A model generated the notes under the pieces. The model was not told the DNA's origin. It saw nothing but the letters and a program-made list of their open reading frames with translations, and made no database searches. This document shows, piece after piece, positions 18,301-26,676 of a stretch of 64,000 nt of DNA (position 1 is its first letter; every line of letters starts with the position of its first letter). A program made the translations under genes and the position numbers. Source of the stretch: Flectobacillus longus (GTDB taxonomy: Bacteria; Bacteroidota; Bacteroidia; Cytophagales; Spirosomataceae); the NCBI RefSeq assembly GCF_030056705.1, contig NZ_JASHIC010000020.1, positions 114,939-178,938 of the forward strand. The letters run 5' to 3'.

Positions 18301-20250
18301 TTTTTAGAGGTATTTTGGGAACGCTCAGGCTTCGACCTGATTGCGGGGAATCCGCCGTGGTTGAAATTGCAATTTGAAGAAAGTGGGATTATCTCCGAAA
18401 AATTTCCAGAAATAGCCATTCGTAGCGAATCTGCCCCCAAAGTACGGGCTTTACAAGCCGACTTTTTGGCTGATATAAGCCTCAAAGAAATGTACTTGGG
18501 CGAAGCCATCGGTACAGAGGCTACCTCGGTGTTTTTGAACGCCCACCAAAATTATCCGCTGTTGGCTGGGCAACAAACCAACCTCTATAAATGTGTATTG
18601 GAAAATGGCTTTAGCCTTTTAGGCAAACAGGGCTTTATGGGCTTAATCCACCCCGAAAGTATTTATGACGACCCAAACGGACAGCCACTACGAAAAGAAG
18701 TATATCAGCGGTTAAAATATCATTTTCAGTTTCAGAATGAAATGTCATTATTTGCAGAAGTCCATCACAACATGAGTTATGGAGTTCAAGTATTTTCAGG
18801 TACGAAAGGAGGTGTATCTTTTACATCTATTTCTAACTTATTCCACCCCTCAACCATAAGCGGCTCATTTTTAAATACAAGCTTTGGCGTTTCGGGAGGA
18901 ATTAAAATAAAAGATGAAGTGTCGGGTAAATTCATTTGGAACATAAAGCCTCATTCTGACCGTATTGTTCGCTTTACAGAAAAAGAGTTGTTGGTTCTTG
19001 CAAAAACTTTTGAAAATTCTACGGCTTGGGATTCGGCAAAATTAGTATCTATACACTCTGCTTCAATTCTTACCATTCTCGAAAAATTAAGCTCTTTTAA
19101 AGGTGCTGTTGAACATTATGAAACGAGAATTACGGTTTGCTTCGACGAAACATTAGATGTTAATAATGGTACAATCAAACGAAATACACAAGTTCCTGAT
19201 ATAGAAGCCCATGAAATGATTTATAGTGGGCCACATTTTTATGTTTCAAATCCAATTTATAAAACACCTTTGGAAAAATGTATTCTTAGTTCTGATTACG
19301 ACATAATTGACCATAGTTTAGTAGATGCCCATTTTGTAGCCAGAACCAACTATATACCTGCTGGTGATATAGAGAGCTTTCCTGATTTGATAAAAGGCTT
19401 TAAAATTACCAACGATGACGACCAAGAAATGTATGACCGTTGGATTGATTATTATAAAGTTGGCTTTAGAAAAATGTTAGGACAACCCAATGAAAGAACT
19501 TTAATTTCTGCTATTTTACCGCCTAAAACGAGTCATACTCATGGTGTAGTGTCGATAATTTATAGAAATACATCTCTTTTAGTAGAAACACAAGCAATTT
19601 GTTCTTCATTAATTCTTGATTTTTTTATTAAAACAGTTGGAGCTGCTAATTTAAGTGATAGCAGGATGACGGCTTTCCCTTTGGGTATTTCCGAAAAATA
19701 CAAGCCTTATTTATTTAGTAGAACCCTGTTGCTCAACTGTTTAAACAAATATTACGCTCCACTTTGGGAGGAAAACTACCGAGCCGAGTTTAGTCAAGAC
19801 CAATGGAGCAAAACAGACAGCCGTCTGAAGCCTTTTGCCGACTTAACCGCCATCTGGACGTGGAACACACCACTCCGCAATTGGTACGAGCGTAGGCAAG
19901 CTTTGGTAGAAATAGACGTGCTTACGGCAATGGCATTGGGGCTAAGTTTATCAGAATTGATTTTGATTTACAACGTACAGTTTCCTGTTTTACAACAAAA
20001 CGAAGACGATACTTGGTACGACCAACGAGGCAATATTGTGTTTACTTGTAGCAAGGGGCTCACAGGCGTAGGCGTTGACCGCCCCGTATGGGAAAAAATC
20101 AGAAACCTATCGGCAGGCGATACCTACGAACATACCATTGAGAAAAGCGAGCTTTACGCTGGGCAAACCGTGCTATATTATGCTCCTTTTGAAAAATGCG
20201 ATAGAGTAGCAGATTATGAAAAAGCTTGGGCATGGTTTGAGCAATTGTAA
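15391..20250 (+). CDS. Large N6-adenine DNA methylase, PglX/DrmMI-like
   Basis: A 1619-residue protein from the ATG at 15391 (an upstream TTG at 15382 is in frame). SAM-binding motif I is LLEPAMGAAAFHNEM (about 578-592), and NVYGVDLNPTAIELGKLSLW (about 630-650) is motif II. The catalytic motif IV is GNPPWL (about 985-990), separated from motif I by an unusually long insert. A specificity-type region follows. This size and order fit the Eco57I/PglX/DrmMI group, which methylate one strand of asymmetric sites to mark host DNA. No separate restriction enzyme gene follows; the partners are three helicase-type genes. Confidence 0.88.
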   Translation: MIKFIHNIGDYFSSNYFDENFTSKVVQKSGFALEDIKNFNKKITPLKDRYFKLKQLIIEGRLRTKDKIFETHTFHTTVLNALGYDGQATEYQQQKFFHLSEFEVIPVRHILYRGSQPHLMIMEMQALIKEDDKDPDGLFEQRYNIEEEELSSPPQRYHRSQWERIFALPNELKISPIIINKAVSALFLLEPHLRPKYILLLAGNMIFLLEQEKWFRGSYLQLDLEELFNEATANRNANYYALFYFLLGKETLAPESEMVLLDQLDEDSHKSAYEVTKDLKEGIIHAVEALANEAIFYKKETNHEVFDETDDLFEQQMKDDCLTIIYRLLFIFYAESREDLDILPSNDAIYNRGYSLEMLRELEQVPLLSDSSLNGYFFHQSLQQLFGVLANGYRENDNGQNKSFKVRHIDSPLFDDTKLNPLRGVKFRNKVWQDIICRLSLSKEKKGKTRGRISYANLGINQLGSVYESLLAYRGFYAEQDYIEVHKAGKPEEGTFLVPRSRRDDFTDKEVLKDEKGNAVIVPKGTFVYRLSGRDRQKSASYYTPEILTECTVKYTLKPILEKLENKQMKASELLDLKLLEPAMGAAAFHNEMINQLAEAYLSYRQKEMGKRVAPDRYQEERQKVKAYIATNNVYGVDLNPTAIELGKLSLWLNVIHKDMETPFFSNRIGVGNAVVGAWLKVYPEKDLIAEDHVITDAKGKPKRVPLKKEWWEKAPKQLTFKPSTNYDKIQHNRKEDEIYHFLLPDKNMVASAAIKLLKSEHEAESKRVSEWKRDWTKPLGNQEITQVKLISEKIDELLIQHYRFQRNINVQTAMPKNVFGAEAVQTHIKSYTEKEKLADERNRHAAPYFKLKMVMDYWCSLWFWDVRNAVELPSRQQFWQDIQQILQMDLAEKYAIHTEARRKELSNTSHAAEFQMNLFAANEPAISTEKVNETIIAETEKKDIFDQNERLQLVQALAKQYFFFHPQLEFLEVFWERSGFDLIAGNPPWLKLQFEESGIISEKFPEIAIRSESAPKVRALQADFLADISLKEMYLGEAIGTEATSVFLNAHQNYPLLAGQQTNLYKCVLENGFSLLGKQGFMGLIHPESIYDDPNGQPLRKEVYQRLKYHFQFQNEMSLFAEVHHNMSYGVQVFSGTKGGVSFTSISNLFHPSTISGSFLNTSFGVSGGIKIKDEVSGKFIWNIKPHSDRIVRFTEKELLVLAKTFENSTAWDSAKLVSIHSASILTILEKLSSFKGAVEHYETRITVCFDETLDVNNGTIKRNTQVPDIEAHEMIYSGPHFYVSNPIYKTPLEKCILSSDYDIIDHSLVDAHFVARTNYIPAGDIESFPDLIKGFKITNDDDQEMYDRWIDYYKVGFRKMLGQPNERTLISAILPPKTSHTHGVVSIIYRNTSLLVETQAICSSLILDFFIKTVGAANLSDSRMTAFPLGISEKYKPYLFSRTLLLNCLNKYYAPLWEENYRAEFSQDQWSKTDSRLKPFADLTAIWTWNTPLRNWYERRQALVEIDVLTAMALGLSLSELILIYNVQFPVLQQNEDDTWYDQRGNIVFTCSKGLTGVGVDRPVWEKIRNLSAGDTYEHTIEKSELYAGQTVLYYAPFEKCDRVADYEKAWAWFEQL

Positions 20251-20307
20251 GTAAATTTGAGGTATGGAAGAACTTCTTCTCCCAAAAAACAAATCCAAAG
20301 TAACCCA

Positions 20308-20345
20308 TTCCGCCCTTGCAGGAGACAACTCCAGCAAGGGCGGAA
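20308..20345 (+). other. Strong interrupted hairpin inside the defence operon
   Basis: TTCCGCCCTTGC pairs with its exact complement around a second stem GGAG/CTCC, with one A bulge on each side and an ACAA loop. It lies 59 bp before the 20404 start in a 153-bp gap. No T-run follows, so it may be an attenuator, RNA-processing site or interspersed repeat and not a terminator. Confidence 0.55.
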
Positions 20346-20403
20346 ATTATTGCTCACAATTCAGCATTTACAAATTAAAATTTAAAAAGCTCCCTATTGA
20401 TAA

Positions 20404-23400
20404 ATGTTACCATTACAACAAGCCTCCGAAGTAAAAGAATCTATACTCGAATATATCAAAGCTACTTTTGGGTTTAAGAACCAAAGAGTACACCAAGCCT
20501 TTTATCAATTTGTGAACAACCCAACAGAAGGGATGTTCAAAGGGCCTTATTTGTCGGTGAAATTACCCTTTGTAAAAGCTACCTCGCATCAGGAAATCCC
20601 CCTCACAGTAAAACCCAATTTTCCACCATACGACCACCAGTATAAAGCATTTCAACGGCTTACGAGTGCGGGGCAAATGCCACAATCGACCCTTATCACT
20701 ACAGGAACGTCGTCGGGTAAAACTGAGTGTTTTATGTATCCTGTTTTAGATTTTTGTTACCAAAATCTACACCGCAGGGGCATCAAAGTCATCATCATGT
20801 ATCCGATGAACGCCTTAGCCACTGACCAAGCCAAACGCTTAGCAGAAACCATTTGGGCCGACGAACGCCTCAAAGGAAAACTCACCGTAGGTTTATTTAT
20901 AGGCGAAGGCAAAGACCGTAAGAAGTTCCCCAACCACATGGGCGAACAGCACGTTATAGAAAACAAACAACTGATTGTAGATAGTCCACCAGATATTTTA
21001 TTGACTAACTTCAAAATGTTAGATTATTCGTTGATGCGCAACGAGTATCATAACCTCTGGAATTTTAATTTACAGGACTCATCGCTCTTACAGTTTTTGG
21101 TATTAGATGAACTTCATACCTACGACGGGGCACAAGGCACCGATGTAGCCAACCTAATCCGTCGATTAAAGTTGAAATTAGGGATAGAAAAAGGGCAACT
21201 TTGTGCAGTAGGAACATCGGCAACGATAGGAACAGGAGAGGCTTCGAAACAATTATTGACACAATATGCCGAAAAAGTATTTGGCGAGCATTTCGACGAT
21301 CAAGCCATTATTACCGAAAACCGAGAAACCGTACAAGACTTTTTTGGTTTACAAGACCTAGACGACTATTTGCCCCGAATCAAAGGCATAAAAGACAGCC
21401 GAATAGCTGCACAAGATAGTTATGAGAGCTATATCCAGCGCCAAAAGCGCCTTTGGCAGATTTCGGAGTATAGCGATGCCGTACAATTAGGCGTAGAGCT
21501 AAAAGGGCTAAAAATAGTGAAAGACCTTTTAGCAATTTGTTCTAAAAAAATAAAAGCCCTAGATGAAGTCCTATCTGAGCTAGCGTGCATCAATCCATCA
21601 TTTAGCCGCATACCCGAATGGGATGCACTTGGGGGCTTTAACCCACGGGAAGAAATAGTCAATTCGCTTTTGGCACTTATCAGCGAAGCCAAAGTGGGTA
21701 CAGGTCGTCATTTCCCATTTTTGTATGTACAAGTACAAATTTGGATACGAGAACTCAGTGGCGTATTACGCACAGTAGCCACCACACCCGTATTTACTTG
21801 GAAAGATAAGGCAGGCGATAAATTAGACCCCAAGTCGTTACCTTCGTACTATTGTCGGGAATGTGGTGTAAGCGGATGGTTGGGTGTCAAAGACGATAAT
21901 AAAAATCATTTTTATGCCGACCCCAAGCAGGTGTATGATTATTTTTTTGATAATCATAAAAACCTCTATTTTATCAATACCGAAGAGCATCCTGCTGTTG
22001 AAGAGTACGAAGCCACTACCGCTGAAAACCGTTATTTGCACCCTGTAACCTTAGCACTTAGCGATAGACCAGACACCGATTCATTTAAAATACAAGCCCT
22101 AAGAAAACTCGATGACCGCAATCGCAGCCGATACATCTGCCCTTGCTGTAATGCCGAAAATAGCATTGGCATTATCGGAACACGCATAGCCACAATGTCG
22201 TCGGTCACTGTCAGCCAGTTATTGGCTTCTGACCTTGATCCACGCAAAGACCAGCAGCGAAAAGTATTAGCCTTTACCAACAGCGTACAAGACGCGGCAC
22301 ATCAGGCTGGTTTTGTGGAAGCCCGAAATTATCGTTTTACCTTTCGTTCCTCCTTACAAAAAGTTATCAATCAACAGCAAGGTCTTACCGACATCAGTAC
22401 TTTACAACAAGCCTTTTTGGATTATTGGAAAAACCATGCCGATGAGTCTGGCAACCATCATGAAGAAGCCTACTTTTTCCGTTTTTTTCCAGCCGATTAC
22501 GTAGGCAAAGTAGATATACACCACGACTATCGAAAAGGTAAAAAATTTACAGAAGCATTTGTAAAAGAGTTTGACCTACGCATCAGATGGGAAATTATGG
22601 CCGAATTTGGCTACAATGCTATTATCGGTAGAACCCTTGAAAAAACAGGAGCATCAGCCATCACCTTTGACCCTACCAAACTCGCAGCCATTTACCCAGC
22701 GATGGAAAAATGGCTCGAAGACAATAACCTTGGCATGATTCAGAACGAAGCATTACAAGCTTTTGTCAATGGTATTTTGCACCGCATACGCAGAAGAGGG
22801 GGCATCGACCATCCCTATTTAAGCAAATTCAGAGAAAATGGACTAGAAATAAGAGACCTCAATTGGTGGGGCGATAATCGCCATTTTCTCAACAAACTCT
22901 TTCATCCTAGAAGCCGTTTTCCTAAGCTTCTCAGCAGTCAGCCACATAGTAGAGGGGTTTTAGATACCACTTTTACAACAAGTAATAACTGGTTTAAAAG
23001 CTATTTTACGAAGTCGTTTCAGATAGCACCCAACTATCATGCCCTTGTCAATGACTTTTACAAGAAACTGCTCGAAGTAATGGAGCAAACTGGCTTGATG
23101 AACCAAGCAGGTAATGACTCAACGCTCAATTACAGCATAGAGCCAGCATCGGTATGGGTACAAAACAAAGTAAAGCAACATCAATGTGATACTTGCGGTG
23201 CTGTTTTATCTGTAGCTCAGAGCGATACCATAACCCAACACAGCAAATGTTTGGTATATGACTGTTCTGGAACCTATCAGCCACAAGCAGAAGTCTCAAA
23301 AAACTATTATCAAGCCGTTTATAACAGAAGTCGTTCGCCTCGCATTTATGCCAGCGAACACACAGGCGTATTAGAGAGAAAAGACCGAGAGCGAAAAGAA

Positions 23401-26400
23401 AACGACTTTAAAGAACGTCCCTTTTTCAACTCACTCAATACGATTGTTGCCACTTCTACTTTAGAAATGGGTATCGATATTGGTACTCTCAATACCGCCA
23501 TAAACAACGCTGTTCCACCCCTAAGTGCCAATTTTTTGCAACGAGTAGGGCGAGCTGGGCGAGCATCTGGAGCGGCACTTATCAATAATTTTGCTTCTAA
23601 TAAAGCCCATGAATTATATTATTTCGAAGAACCACTTGATATGATGGATGGGGAAATAGCAACACCGGGGTGTTATCTGGAAGCCAAAGATATTTTGTAT
23701 AGACATTTTTTGGCCTATTGCTTAGATAATTGGTCTAGCCAAGACCCTCAGAATAATGCTATTCCTCGGATTTTAATGAGCCTTCGATTGATGAGTACAG
23801 ACCTCAGTTCAGTCGATTTCTTTGCCAATCGTATCATCTCATTTATCAAGTCTAAAGAAAGCCTACTACTGAGTCGGTTTGTCGATTTTTATAAGCCAGA
23901 CCTCAATGACTCCAAAGTATTGGAAGGGTTAGTTCAATATTTGTCAGACGAGAGTTTTTTCCTAAGAATCAAAAGTGTTTTTCAGAAACTTAAACAAGAA
24001 TATGTAACTATTCAAGAGAAAAGGCAGGAAATAGATAACCAAATAAAAGCGCTTAGACTAGCCGCTACTGATGATGAGCGAAAGCTATTAGAAGCAGAGA
24101 AAAAAGCACTTTGGGGTTTGAAACGATTATTGGATAAAAGAGCAGTATTAGAGCATTTGACCAATGTAGGGCTATTGCCCAACTATGCCTTTCCAGAAAC
24201 GGGCGTAACCCTAAACGCATGGGTGAAATCGTATAAGGCAAAAGCCAGCGATAGTATTCCAACGGATCAGCAGTTTGAGATAGTTCGTTCGTCGAATACT
24301 GCTTTGAGAGAATTTGCTCCTAACAATTATTTCTATTCACAAGGGTATAAGTTTGCTATTTCGGGCATCAATACTTTCGACTGGAAAGATGCAGGCGTGT
24401 TGCTGAGCAAACGATTTTGTTCCAACTGTGATCACCTCGCCGATAGCGTCATTACCAATGAAACACATTGCCCAAAATGCCAAGATCCATCATGGGCGTC
24501 TATCAAAAATCAGCATACTTTTGTTAAGCTCAACAGCGTAAAGTCTGTCAATACTCGTGAAAACTCGACTCTCGACGATAGCAGCGATGACCGTGATGCT
24601 GAGTATTATCGTATTACAAAACATATTCACTTTGATGTGCGAAGTCTTCAAGGGGCTTGGGGTATGAAAGATATTCCTTTTGGCATTGAGTATGTTAAAA
24701 ACGTTGTTATCACAGAAGTTAATTTAGGTTTAGCCTCAGAAATTGATGCTAACAAGATTACCATCAATCAGCAAACAGACGTTCCTTATCATGGTTTTAT
24801 TACCTGTAAATATTGTGGTAAAAGCTCTTCAAAACGCCAAAATACAGATTGGCATTTTGGCTATTGTAAGCACAAAACAAGAAACTATATAGGGAAGTCC
24901 GATGACGTTTTTGAAGAAGTATATTTATTCAGAGAAATTAAGACAGAGGCACTTAAAGTACTATTACCTGTTCAGGAGTTTGAAAATGATGCCACAGTAA
25001 ATATGTTTAAAGCTGGCTTATTATTAGGCTTGAAGCGATACTATAAAGGCAATCCCCAACACATATCCATCAGCAACTATTCGGAATACAACTTGCATAG
25101 CCAACGGTTTGACCGATACCTTGTGTTATATGATACCATCCCTGGAGGAACAGGTTATTTAGAAAAGCTTTTTAATCCAGAAGAATTCAGGATTGTATTA
25201 TTAGAAGCATACTTAGCTATACGAGATTGCGGCTGCCAGCATGTAGGTAAAGATGGTTGCTATCGATGCATTTATACGTATGCGAATCAGTACAATCAAG
25301 AGGAACTTAGCAGAACTAGGGCAGAACAATTATTCAAGAGAATTGCCGAAAAATCAAATGCTTGGGAATCATACAACAACGGTTTAGGCACATTGGCAGG
25401 TAGCGGACAAATAGAAGAAAGTGAATTAGAAGACCGATTTATCAGAAGTTTAAGAAACTATCTCTTACAAGATTATGGCAAAGGAAATAAATTTGAAGAA
25501 ATAAAACAGGATGGTGTTATCAACTATCAACTAAAAATAGTAGAGAAAGACTATGTCTACTATTATATGATTCGTCCTCAATTTAACCTAGGTAAATCGG
25601 AAGGCGTAGAGTTTAATACTCGTTCAGACTTTTATATTAGTTTAACAACAGCAGAAAAAGCAGGGCGTACTTTATCAGAAGAAGAAGTTTTTACTGCCAA
25701 AAGCATAGCTATCTACATGGATGGTTATCAGTATCATGCTTCCAAAGAACATAATAATTTTTTCAACGACTTTGAAAAACGTAAAAGTATTGTAAAATCT
25801 AACGATAAAATTACGTGGACTCTTACTTGGGAAGATATAGAACTATTTGACATGGTTGTTAAAGACAATGATGCAAGAGCGTTTGAGGCTAAAAAAGACT
25901 ACTTAGCACTTGATAAAACACAATATGCCAAAACGATAGAAAAATACAAAAAGACACCTCATTTGCGTAATTGTAGCGATGAGTTGCTGGAAAGCAACAA
26001 CTCATTTGAACGCCTTTTGTGGTATTTGAAAAATCCGTTAGATGCAAACCGAGCAAAAAAAGTCGCCTTGCTGTTAGCAATGCGTCAATCCAAATTTGCG
26101 AATCCCTCTGTTGATGCACCAGAACTCAATAAAGTATTGTCTCAACATTTTGTGAAGACACCACATAATCAACAAGCAAAGAACCTTAACGATTGCTATG
26201 TATTACCAGAAATTGAGCAAATTACGGATTTTTCATCTGTGAATTTGGCCATACATTTAGCTACTTTAGACCTCAAAAGTAGCGTTCTAATTAAAACCCA
26301 AAATAGTGCCTTAGATAAAAAGCAATGGCAAAATTTCTGGCGACTTTACAACTTAGTTCAAGAATCTTTGGTGTCTTTAGACGAAGCACCAGAGCCAACG

Positions 26401-26676
26401 GTTGAGAATCTGAGTAAAGATTATAGTTGCTTGGCTTATTTTGAAGAAAGTTTTCATCCATTGATTCAATATTTGATAGAGCATGACATCTACTTTGAGC
26501 GAGAAGGCAGTTTCTTTGTTGAGTATGATGGGCTGTTTGCTGAGGCAATGTTGGGTTTTGAAAAGCAAAAGCTTTTCTTCAATCCTATTTCATTAGCAGA
26601 TAAAGACATTTTTGAGAAAGCAGGATATACACAAGTTGAGATAACCGATTTTAACCCATCTACCTTATTATCATGA
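20404..26676 (+). CDS. Giant DUF1998 helicase with nuclease-like C-terminus, DruE/DrmAB-like
   Basis: A 2090-residue helicase. Walker A is TGTSSGKTE (100-108) and Walker B LVLDELHTY (232-240, DELH). Helicase motifs EMGIDIGTLN and QRVGRAGRASG lie near 1020-1055. Several Cys pairs (YYCRECG, YICPCC, CDTCG, CSNCDH, CKYCG) suggest zinc sites. The DUF1998 region contains YDTIPGGTGYLEKLF (about 1575) and CGC...GCYRC (about 1608-1622). Near 1768-1795 IAIYMDGYQYH...DFEKRKSIV looks like a Vsr/PD-(D/E)XK nuclease fold. Size and layout match DruE of Druantia, or DrmA and DrmB joined in one chain. It overlaps the next gene by 4 bp. Confidence 0.87.
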   Translation: MLPLQQASEVKESILEYIKATFGFKNQRVHQAFYQFVNNPTEGMFKGPYLSVKLPFVKATSHQEIPLTVKPNFPPYDHQYKAFQRLTSAGQMPQSTLITTGTSSGKTECFMYPVLDFCYQNLHRRGIKVIIMYPMNALATDQAKRLAETIWADERLKGKLTVGLFIGEGKDRKKFPNHMGEQHVIENKQLIVDSPPDILLTNFKMLDYSLMRNEYHNLWNFNLQDSSLLQFLVLDELHTYDGAQGTDVANLIRRLKLKLGIEKGQLCAVGTSATIGTGEASKQLLTQYAEKVFGEHFDDQAIITENRETVQDFFGLQDLDDYLPRIKGIKDSRIAAQDSYESYIQRQKRLWQISEYSDAVQLGVELKGLKIVKDLLAICSKKIKALDEVLSELACINPSFSRIPEWDALGGFNPREEIVNSLLALISEAKVGTGRHFPFLYVQVQIWIRELSGVLRTVATTPVFTWKDKAGDKLDPKSLPSYYCRECGVSGWLGVKDDNKNHFYADPKQVYDYFFDNHKNLYFINTEEHPAVEEYEATTAENRYLHPVTLALSDRPDTDSFKIQALRKLDDRNRSRYICPCCNAENSIGIIGTRIATMSSVTVSQLLASDLDPRKDQQRKVLAFTNSVQDAAHQAGFVEARNYRFTFRSSLQKVINQQQGLTDISTLQQAFLDYWKNHADESGNHHEEAYFFRFFPADYVGKVDIHHDYRKGKKFTEAFVKEFDLRIRWEIMAEFGYNAIIGRTLEKTGASAITFDPTKLAAIYPAMEKWLEDNNLGMIQNEALQAFVNGILHRIRRRGGIDHPYLSKFRENGLEIRDLNWWGDNRHFLNKLFHPRSRFPKLLSSQPHSRGVLDTTFTTSNNWFKSYFTKSFQIAPNYHALVNDFYKKLLEVMEQTGLMNQAGNDSTLNYSIEPASVWVQNKVKQHQCDTCGAVLSVAQSDTITQHSKCLVYDCSGTYQPQAEVSKNYYQAVYNRSRSPRIYASEHTGVLERKDRERKENDFKERPFFNSLNTIVATSTLEMGIDIGTLNTAINNAVPPLSANFLQRVGRAGRASGAALINNFASNKAHELYYFEEPLDMMDGEIATPGCYLEAKDILYRHFLAYCLDNWSSQDPQNNAIPRILMSLRLMSTDLSSVDFFANRIISFIKSKESLLLSRFVDFYKPDLNDSKVLEGLVQYLSDESFFLRIKSVFQKLKQEYVTIQEKRQEIDNQIKALRLAATDDERKLLEAEKKALWGLKRLLDKRAVLEHLTNVGLLPNYAFPETGVTLNAWVKSYKAKASDSIPTDQQFEIVRSSNTALREFAPNNYFYSQGYKFAISGINTFDWKDAGVLLSKRFCSNCDHLADSVITNETHCPKCQDPSWASIKNQHTFVKLNSVKSVNTRENSTLDDSSDDRDAEYYRITKHIHFDVRSLQGAWGMKDIPFGIEYVKNVVITEVNLGLASEIDANKITINQQTDVPYHGFITCKYCGKSSSKRQNTDWHFGYCKHKTRNYIGKSDDVFEEVYLFREIKTEALKVLLPVQEFENDATVNMFKAGLLLGLKRYYKGNPQHISISNYSEYNLHSQRFDRYLVLYDTIPGGTGYLEKLFNPEEFRIVLLEAYLAIRDCGCQHVGKDGCYRCIYTYANQYNQEELSRTRAEQLFKRIAEKSNAWESYNNGLGTLAGSGQIEESELEDRFIRSLRNYLLQDYGKGNKFEEIKQDGVINYQLKIVEKDYVYYYMIRPQFNLGKSEGVEFNTRSDFYISLTTAEKAGRTLSEEEVFTAKSIAIYMDGYQYHASKEHNNFFNDFEKRKSIVKSNDKITWTLTWEDIELFDMVVKDNDARAFEAKKDYLALDKTQYAKTIEKYKKTPHLRNCSDELLESNNSFERLLWYLKNPLDANRAKKVALLLAMRQSKFANPSVDAPELNKVLSQHFVKTPHNQQAKNLNDCYVLPEIEQITDFSSVNLAIHLATLDLKSSVLIKTQNSALDKKQWQNFWRLYNLVQESLVSLDEAPEPTVENLSKDYSCLAYFEESFHPLIQYLIEHDIYFEREGSFFVEYDGLFAEAMLGFEKQKLFFNPISLADKDIFEKAGYTQVEITDFNPSTLLS

